Shown here: piece after piece, positions 13,606 to 17,794 of the stretch
How positions within the stretch are numbered: position 1 is the first letter of the stretch
Layout of the letters: every line of letters begins with the position of its first letter
Source of the DNA: Nitrospirae bacterium RIFCSPHIGHO2_01_FULL_66_17
GTDB lineage: Bacteria > Nitrospirota > Nitrospiria > 2-01-FULL-66-17
Assembly (NCBI GenBank): GCA_001803875.1
Contig: MHEO01000075.1
Coordinates: 2,928 to 20,721 of the forward strand
DNA length: 17,794 nucleotides
Direction of reading: 5' to 3'
Position numbers and translations under genes: made by a program
The notes under the pieces: generated by a model
What the model was told of the DNA's origin: nothing
The model's input: only the letters and a program-made list of their open reading frames with translations
Database searches by the model: none

Positions 13606-14586
13606 GTGCCTCGACTGATTTTCCCCGTGTTGCTTCCACTCCATGATTCTCGGCTCCGCGTCCAGCTCCGGACCGGCGCGGTGTTGGCGACCGCGCTCGT
13701 CTCGCTCCTGATCGGGTCGGTCGCCGCGGTTGCGGCGGACGACGTCGTCTGGCCCAAGGTCCGCGCCAAGGGGCTCCTGCTGGTGGAGCTGGGGCGGCAG
13801 GAGGTGCTGTTGGAGGCGAACGCCGGCAAGCGCCTGGCCCCGGCGAGTCTCACCAAGGTGATGACGGCGCTCATCGCGATTGACGAGGGGGATCCGGACG
13901 CAGCGGTGACGGTGAGCCGCCACGCGGCTCGCGCGACGGGTCACCGGCTGCGGTTGCGCGCGGGGCAGCAGTTCCGGCTGGGCGATCTGGTCGACGCCAT
14001 GCTCGTGACCTCCGCCAACGACGCGTGCCGCGCCGTTGCCGAGGCGATCGGCGGGAGCGAGACGGCGTTTGTCGCCAGGATGAACGCGTACGTCGCGGCG
14101 TTGCATCTTCCCGACACGCACTTTGCCAACGCGTGCGGGTTCGACGCGCCGGGTCATTACTCCACCGCGCAGGACCTCGCCCGCCTGGCCGCCGCGGCGC
14201 TCGACCGGCCGGCCTTCGCCGAGACGGTGAAACTCCGCAACGGTGTGCTGCGCACGCTCGACGGCCGGAGGGCCTACCGCTTTCGCACGACGAACCGCCT
14301 GATGATGTCGAACTTCGACGGCGCCGTGGGCGTCAAGACCGGCTTTACTCGCGGCGCGGGGCGGTGCCTCATCGCGCGCGTCGTGCGTGAGCAGGGGGAT
14401 CTGCTGCTCGTCATGCTCAACGCGCCCCGGCGGTGGTGGGATGCGGCGACGCTGCTGTCGCGCGCCTTCGACACGCTCGCCGATCGGACCCCGCCGGAGA
14501 CCGCGCCCGCGTGGATCCCGGTCGAGCCGCCGGCTGATGTGACGGGCTCGGAGTCGGCGCCCTCCGCCGGCCCGATTCCCCTGTAG
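13606..14586 (+). CDS. Serine-type D-Ala-D-Ala carboxypeptidase (S11 penicillin-binding protein)
   Basis: Trims the terminal D-alanine from peptidoglycan pentapeptides outside the cytoplasmic membrane. The product is 326 residues. The N terminus has arginines then a hydrophobic stretch (about 25-42) and an AVA/AD cleavage-like site near 43-44, indicating secretion. The three active-site motifs are present in order: SLTK (S81 nucleophile to K84), SAN (136-138) and KTG (244-246). The C terminus is short and Pro-rich, lacking a clear PBP5-type C-terminal domain or amphipathic anchor, so it resembles the DacF/DacA-like core enzymes. The GTG start has no Shine-Dalgarno sequence and sits at the predicted transcript start; a later GTG (13681) is an alternative. 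The TAG stop merges into repeat copy 5. Confidence 0.9.
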   Translation: MPRLIFPVLLPLHDSRLRVQLRTGAVLATALVSLLIGSVAAVAADDVVWPKVRAKGLLLVELGRQEVLLEANAGKRLAPASLTKVMTALIAIDEGDPDAAVTVSRHAARATGHRLRLRAGQQFRLGDLVDAMLVTSANDACRAVAEAIGGSETAFVARMNAYVAALHLPDTHFANACGFDAPGHYSTAQDLARLAAAALDRPAFAETVKLRNGVLRTLDGRRAYRFRTTNRLMMSNFDGAVGVKTGFTRGAGRCLIARVVREQGDLLLVMLNAPRRWWDAATLLSRAFDTLADRTPPETAPAWIPVEPPADVTGSESAPSAGPIPL

Positions 14587-14742
14587 GAGCCTGTCCATGA
14601 ATGGTCATCTCGGGAAGCAGCATTCGTCCGTCACGCTAGAGCGGCGTTGTCAGTCGGTCTTGCGTGCTCACGTACGAACCAGTACGCTCCGCGCGCAAGA
14701 CCTCCTTCCGCCTTGCATCTGACGCATTCCTGAACAGGTTCC
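14586..14742 (+). repeat. Family A hairpin repeat, copy 5 (after the carboxypeptidase gene)
   Basis: 157 bp. Ends GGAGCCTGTCCATGAATGG and GCATTCCTGAACAGGTTCC are inverted. The second stem is GGTCTTGCG (14656-14664) with CGCAAGACC (14694-14702), and the core CGTACGAACCAGTACG is at 14671-14686. It is nearly the same as copy 3 but carries about 31 extra bases in the left arm (about 14611-14641). The first base is the last base of the upstream TAG stop. With copy 6 it accounts for almost all of the 314 bp between the two genes; the 25 bp between them holds only a weak 5 bp hairpin (14747-14760). Confidence 0.88.
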
Positions 14743-14767
14743 AACACCAGAAGACTCTGGCGGAATA

Positions 14768-14924
14768 CTAGCAGGCTGCTGAAAAAGTCGGTTGGTGTGG
14801 CAGGCTGCTCAAAAAGTTCCAGCTGCAAGGCCGCAGGGAGGAGGAAACCGGAGCGTACTGGGTCGTACGTGAGGATTTCCGATGACCGAGAACACAGCAG
14901 ATGGACTTTTTCAGCAGCCTGTTA
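14768..14924 (-). repeat. Family A hairpin repeat, copy 6, inverted, overlapping the next gene
   Basis: The right end TGGACTTTTTCAGCAGCCTG (14902-14921) is the inverse of CAGGCTGCTGAAAAAGTC, which occurs perfectly at 14772-14789 and again imperfectly at 14801-14820. The left end is thus present twice, separated by about 11 bases, and the outer copy also extends the match (CTAG against TTAG). The core read on the - strand is CGTACGACCCAGTACG (14854-14869). The right terminal arm forms the start of the TauE/SafE reading frame. Confidence 0.88.
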
Positions 14925-15698
14925 GCTTCCTTCCCCTCGTCTGACGCGGACCCCTCCTGGATCGGCGTCCTGCTCGGCGCGTTCCTGGTCGCGGTGCTCT
15001 ACTCGTCGGTCGGACATGGCGGGGCGTCCGGCTATCTGGCCCTCCTGGTCCTTGCCGGCTTTGCCCGACCCGAGATCACGCCGGTCGTCCTCGTCCTGAA
15101 CATCCTGGTGGCCTCGATCGGGTTCCTCTCGTACCAACGCGCGGGTCACTTCTCCTCCGCGCTGCTTGTCCCGTTCGTCGTCACGTCGATCCCGGCGGCA
15201 TTCGTCGGCGGGTTGCTCGCGGTCGACGATCGCGCCTATCGCCTCATCCTCGGCTGCGCGCTCGCGGCGGCCGCGGTCCGCTTCCTGCTGGTGCCGTCGA
15301 TCTCGGCGCGCAGTCGGGCCGTCCCGGCTCGGCGGGCGCGGGAGATCGGGCTTCCGGTGGGCGGTGTGCTCGGCCTGCTGGCCGGGATGGTGGGGATCGG
15401 GGGAGGGATCTTTCTGAGCCCGCTGCTCCTGTTCATGGGATGGGCCGACGCGAGGCAGACCGCGGCGGTGTCGGCCGCCTTCATTGTCCTCAATTCGTCG
15501 ACCGGGCTTGCGGCGCAGCTTCTCCGCGGCGGGTCGCTTGACTGGGGTCTCGCCGCGCCGCTCCTGGCGGCGGTCGCGGTCGGGGGAGCCATCGGGTCCT
15601 TCCTGGGCGCCACCCGATTCTCGCTCCTCTCGCTGCAACGGCTCCTGGGCGTCGTGCTCGCGAGCGCCGGTTTCAAACTCATCGTTGAACTGTGGTGA
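14901..15698 (+). CDS. TauE/SafE-family membrane exporter with repeat-derived N terminus
   Basis: The product is 265 residues and strongly hydrophobic, with about seven or eight membrane segments. It shows the internal duplication typical of TauE/SafE (DUF81) proteins: YSSVGHGGASGYLALLVLAG in the first half (about 34-53) and LAGMVGIGGGIFLSPLLLFMG in the second (about 160-180). The family exports sulfite, sulfoacetate or other organic anions; the substrate here is unknown. The only ATG, GTG or TTG in frame before the first conserved motif is the ATG at 14901, since an in-frame stop lies at 14883. That ATG and the codons for MDFFSSLL are the terminal arm of repeat copy 6. No good Shine-Dalgarno sequence precedes it. 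Family is confident; start and substrate are less so. Confidence 0.85.
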   Translation: MDFFSSLLASFPSSDADPSWIGVLLGAFLVAVLYSSVGHGGASGYLALLVLAGFARPEITPVVLVLNILVASIGFLSYQRAGHFSSALLVPFVVTSIPAAFVGGLLAVDDRAYRLILGCALAAAAVRFLLVPSISARSRAVPARRAREIGLPVGGVLGLLAGMVGIGGGIFLSPLLLFMGWADARQTAAVSAAFIVLNSSTGLAAQLLRGGSLDWGLAAPLLAAVAVGGAIGSFLGATRFSLLSLQRLLGVVLASAGFKLIVELW

Positions 15699-15750
15699 GC
15701 CGACGGGGGATGATCGCACCCGCCGACGCAATAAACGCTTGACCCCGTCG

Positions 15751-15852
15751 ATGTATTATGCCAGCATACCGGCCGTGGCGAACGACAAAATTGTCGAACT
15801 GCCGGTCATGGGGATGATGGGGATGAGTGCCGCAGAGGAGTGTCGCCTATGA
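15751..15852 (+). other. Possible 33-codon leader reading frame before amt
   Basis: An ATG at 15751 opens a frame encoding MYYASIPAVANDKIVELPVM followed by a Met/Gly-rich end (GMMGMSAAEECRL). Its TGA overlaps the amt ATG as ATGA. That arrangement could couple amt translation to a short upstream peptide. Against it, there is no Shine-Dalgarno sequence, the peptide is unrecognised, and the amt ribosome-binding site itself forms codons of the frame. It may equally be chance. Confidence 0.2.
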
Positions 15853-17177
15853 GCAGCCAGCGCCGCGTGATCTCGTCCCTCGGTTTATGGGTGTGCCTTG
15901 CCGTGGTTGTGGTGATTCCTCTCGCCGCGTTCGCCCAGGAGTCCCCGCCCGCTCCCGCGCCGCCGGCCATCGATTCCGGTGATACCGCGTGGGTGTTGAC
16001 CTCGACCGCCCTGGTCCTCCTCATGACCGCGCCGGGGCTGGCGCTCTTCTACGGGGGGTTGGTCAGGAGCAAGAACGTGCTGGGCACGATCATGCAGAGC
16101 TTCATTATTCTCTGCCTGGTCAGTCTCCTCTGGGTCCTCTACGGCTACAGCCTGGCGTTCGGTCCGGATCGGGGAGGGCTGATCGGGAGTCTGGAATGGG
16201 CCGGGTTGCGGGGGGTGGGGACCGACCCGCATGCCACGTACGGGCCGACCATTCCCCACCAGGTTTTCATGCTCTTTCAGATGATGTTCGCGGCGATCAC
16301 CCCGGCGCTGATCACCGGCGCGTTCGCCGAACGTATGCGGTTCTCGGCGGTGCTGGTGTTTGCCGTGCTCTGGTCGACCTTCATCTATAGTCCGCTCGCG
16401 CACTGGATCTGGGGCGGGGGGTGGCTGGTCGCGATGGGCGCGCTGGACTTTGCCGGCGGTGCGGTGGTGCACATCAGCTCGGGAGCGAGCGCGCTGGCCT
16501 GCGCGTTGGTGCTGGGCGCGCGGCGGGGCTACGGATCGGTCAACATGGCGCCGCACAATCTGCCGATGGCGCTGCTGGGGACGGGGTTGCTGTGGTTCGG
16601 CTGGTTCGGGTTCAACGCTGGGAGCGGCCTCGGGGCCAACGCGACGGCCACCGTGGCGTTTTTGGCGACGCACATCGCGGCGGCCGCCGGCGCCCTGAGC
16701 TGGATGACCGCCGAATGGGCGCAGCGAGGCAAACCCACGGTCCTCGGCGTGGCGAGCGGTGCCATCGCGGGGCTGGCCACGGTGACGCCGGGCGCCGGGT
16801 ACGTCGGACCGTTTTCGGCGCTGGTGATCGGCCTGGTGGCCGGCGCGGCCTGCTATGCCGCAGTGGTCTGGAAGGGCCGGCTGGGCTATGACGATTCGCT
16901 CGATGTCGTCGGCATTCACGGCGTGGGCGGCATCCTCGGCATCCTCGCCACCGGCTTGCTGGCGTCCGTGGGCGTCAAAGGGCTCCTGTTCGGCAATCCC
17001 GGTCAGCTCGGGATTCAGGCGCTCACCGTTGCAGTCACCGCGCTCTTTGCGTTCGTCGGAACGTGGATCATTCTCAAGGTGATCGATGCGACGGTCGGGC
17101 TGCGGATCGGTGCCGAGGACGAGCAGCGGGGCCTCGATCTTAGTCAGCACGAAGAACGGGCCTATTCGGGCGAATAG
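15849..17177 (+). CDS. amt: Ammonium transporter (Amt family)
   Basis: A trimeric inner-membrane channel for ammonium/ammonia. The product is 442 residues from ATG 15849, chosen because GCAGAGGAG lies 8 bases upstream; a GTG at 15840 is inside that site. A signal-peptide-like N terminus (about 1-29, ending AAFA) precedes a Pro-rich spacer, as in E. coli AmtB. About eleven membrane segments follow. Pore residues are recognisable: D200 and H208 (DFAGGAVVHIS), H357 (DVVGIHGVGG), the twin-histidine partners, and the gate/binding region WFGWFGFNAGS. The Amt signature at 65-75 reads ALFYGGLVRSK. glnB lies 193 bp downstream, separated by repeat copy 7, implying PII control of the transporter. Confidence 0.96.
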   Translation: MSSQRRVISSLGLWVCLAVVVVIPLAAFAQESPPAPAPPAIDSGDTAWVLTSTALVLLMTAPGLALFYGGLVRSKNVLGTIMQSFIILCLVSLLWVLYGYSLAFGPDRGGLIGSLEWAGLRGVGTDPHATYGPTIPHQVFMLFQMMFAAITPALITGAFAERMRFSAVLVFAVLWSTFIYSPLAHWIWGGGWLVAMGALDFAGGAVVHISSGASALACALVLGARRGYGSVNMAPHNLPMALLGTGLLWFGWFGFNAGSGLGANATATVAFLATHIAAAAGALSWMTAEWAQRGKPTVLGVASGAIAGLATVTPGAGYVGPFSALVIGLVAGAACYAAVVWKGRLGYDDSLDVVGIHGVGGILGILATGLLASVGVKGLLFGNPGQLGIQALTVAVTALFAFVGTWIILKVIDATVGLRIGAEDEQRGLDLSQHEERAYSGE

Positions 17178-17302
17178 GAGCCTGTCGATAAATGGCCATC
17201 TGCTGCGTTGCCGCTGCGCATCCGGTGCTCACGTACCTACCTCGTACGCTCCGCTCCGGTTCTCGCGGCGCCTTGCATCTGACGCATTTCTCGCCAGGCT
17301 CC
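17177..17302 (+). repeat. Family A hairpin repeat, copy 7 (amt/glnB gap)
   Basis: 126 bp. The outer stem GGAGCCTGTCGATAAATG pairs with GCATTTCTCGCCAGGCTCC. The core is altered to CGTACCTACCTCGTACG (17232-17248) but still able to form the CGTAC/GTACG hairpin. It starts on the last base of the amt TAG stop, exactly like copies 3 and 5. If amt and glnB are one transcript, this hairpin lies in the middle of it and could set their relative expression. Confidence 0.87.
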
Positions 17303-17306
17303 AGTT

Positions 17307-17334
17307 GCAGGGGCGTTCAATTGAACGCCCCTAC
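17307..17334 (-). repeat. Family B short palindrome, copy 2 (before glnB)
   Basis: A perfect 22 bp palindrome, GGGGCGTTCAA joined to its inverse (17310-17331), with extra pairing outward. On the - strand it reads GTAGGGGCGTTC...GAACGCCCCTGC, matching the arms of the copy after infA (10014-10041). It lies 5 bp after repeat copy 7 and 37 bp before the glnB ATG, so it could also be a dimeric-regulator site. The reuse of the arms elsewhere argues for a repeat. Confidence 0.75.
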
Positions 17335-17370
17335 GGACCGGGGGATCATTCGGTACCCAGGGGGAGACGC

Positions 17371-17709
17371 ATGAAGAAGATCGAGGCCATCATCAAACCG
17401 TTCAAGCTGGAAGAGGTGAAGGCGGCGTTGACCGAGCTCGGCGTGCACGGCATGACCATCACCGAGGTCAAGGGATTCGGCCGGCAAAAGGGCCACAAGG
17501 AAGTGTATCGCGGAGCGGAATACGTCGTGGAGTTCGTCCCCAAGGTGAAGATCGAGGTCGTGGTCGCCGACGCCATCGTCCAACGGGCCGTGGAAACCAT
17601 CGTCCGGACGGCCAAGACGGGGACCATCGGCGACGGCAAGATTTTCATCGCCCCGATCGGCGAAGCGATCCGCATCCGAACGGGTGAGACCGGCGAGGGC
17701 GCGCTCTAG
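17371..17709 (+). CDS. glnB: Nitrogen regulatory protein PII (GlnB/GlnK)
   Basis: PII is a cytoplasmic trimer that senses 2-oxoglutarate, ATP and ADP, and controls Amt transporters, glutamine synthetase adenylylation and other targets. The product is 112 residues, the exact family length. It begins MKKIEAIIKPFKLEEVKAAL. The T-loop has TEVKGFGRQKGHKEVYRGAEY with the uridylylation tyrosine at Y51. The C-terminal signature GTIGDGKIF (from about residue 83) and IRIRTGE are present. The ATG at 17371 has AGGGGGAGACGC upstream. Location beside amt suggests a GlnK-like role; the sequence does not separate GlnB from GlnK. The TAG stop lies within the left end of repeat copy 8. Confidence 0.96.
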   Translation: MKKIEAIIKPFKLEEVKAALTELGVHGMTITEVKGFGRQKGHKEVYRGAEYVVEFVPKVKIEVVVADAIVQRAVETIVRTAKTGTIGDGKIFIAPIGEAIRIRTGETGEGAL

Positions 17710-17794
17710 CAGGCTGCTGAAAAAGTCCATCTGCTGCGTTCTCGGTCGTCGGAAATCCTCACGTACGACCCAGTACGCTCCGGTTTCCTCCTTC
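17706..17794 (+). repeat. Family A hairpin repeat, copy 8 (cut by window end)
   Basis: Begins CTAGCAGGCTGCTGAAAAAG, identical to the outer end of copy 6, continues with AGTCCATCTGCTGCGTTCTC, and has the core CGTACGACCCAGTACG at 17762-17777. The right arm is outside the window. The glnB TAG stop is inside the first bases. Over the shared span it differs from inverted copy 6 at only a few positions, so the two are recent relatives. Confidence 0.85.

Noticed and set aside
14586..14924. Insertion sequence remnant between the carboxypeptidase and exporter genes
   Set aside because: No transposase fragment or target duplication was seen. The whole stretch is accounted for by two non-coding family A copies.
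15739..15767. Sigma70 promoter before amt (TTGACC at 15739)
   Set aside because: At 16-18 bp spacing the -10 position is CAGCAT or worse, and the better-looking TATTAT is only 9 bp away. Support is too weak to annotate.
15885..17150. 421-codon open frame on the - strand opposite amt
   Set aside because: Shadow of amt; composition is dominated by Arg, His, Gln and Asp with no membrane or enzyme motif.
17317..17730. - strand frame starting MDFFSSLL opposite glnB
   Set aside because: The start comes from repeat copy 8 and the rest is antisense to glnB. It is a spurious frame created by the repeat end.
637..17794. CRISPR array interpretation of the repeats
   Set aside because: Copies are 117-162 bp, kilobases apart, in both orientations, and separated by genes; there are no short regular spacers or cas genes.

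Overview
The window is a GC-rich stretch of bacterial chromosome, roughly two-thirds G+C by eye. It starts inside rplB and runs through the rest of the S10 ribosomal protein cluster, then the spc and alpha clusters. Everything is on the + strand, in the order rplB'-rpsS-rplV-rpsC-rplP-rpmC-rpsQ-rplN-rplX-rplE-rpsZ-rpsH-rplF-rplR-rpsE-rpmD-rplO-secY-adk-map-infA-rpmJ-rpsM-rpsK-rpsD-rpoA-rplQ (1-13489). Five products keep zinc-type cysteine motifs: S14, S4, L36, L24 and the Adk lid. L30 is present, and adk-map-infA-rpmJ sits between secY and rpsM. This fits a GC-rich lineage such as Nitrospirota, Methylomirabilota (NC10) or a former deltaproteobacterium. The sequence alone does not settle which, and the taxonomic suggestion is inference.

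After rplQ there is a strong hairpin (probable terminator), then a sigma70-like promoter and a secreted penicillin-binding D-Ala-D-Ala carboxypeptidase (S11). Next come a TauE/SafE-family membrane exporter, an ammonium transporter (Amt) and a PII signalling protein (GlnB/GlnK). Amt and PII form the classic nitrogen-sensing pair: PII binds the transporter's cytoplasmic face and blocks it when nitrogen is sufficient.

The unusual content is between the genes. The ribosomal genes are tightly packed, many with ATGA or longer overlaps, except at four gaps (rpsS/rplV, rplF/rplR, rpmJ/rpsM, rpsK/rpsD). Each of these gaps is filled by one copy of the same 117-162 bp hairpin-forming repeat, called family A here. 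Four more copies lie after dacA (two), amt and glnB; the last is cut by the window end. All share a core built on CGTACGACCCAGTACG, but their outer stems fall into at least four unrelated types. Paired changes between copies preserve the stem. Most copies begin on, or within a few bases of, the stop codon of the upstream gene. One copy (14768-14924) appears to provide the start codon and first eight residues of the TauE/SafE protein. A second, smaller palindromic repeat (family B) occurs twice, after infA and before glnB.

The longest gene-free stretch is 14587-14900, and it is almost wholly two adjacent family A copies in opposite orientation. No tRNA, rRNA, CRISPR array, transposase or phage gene was seen.
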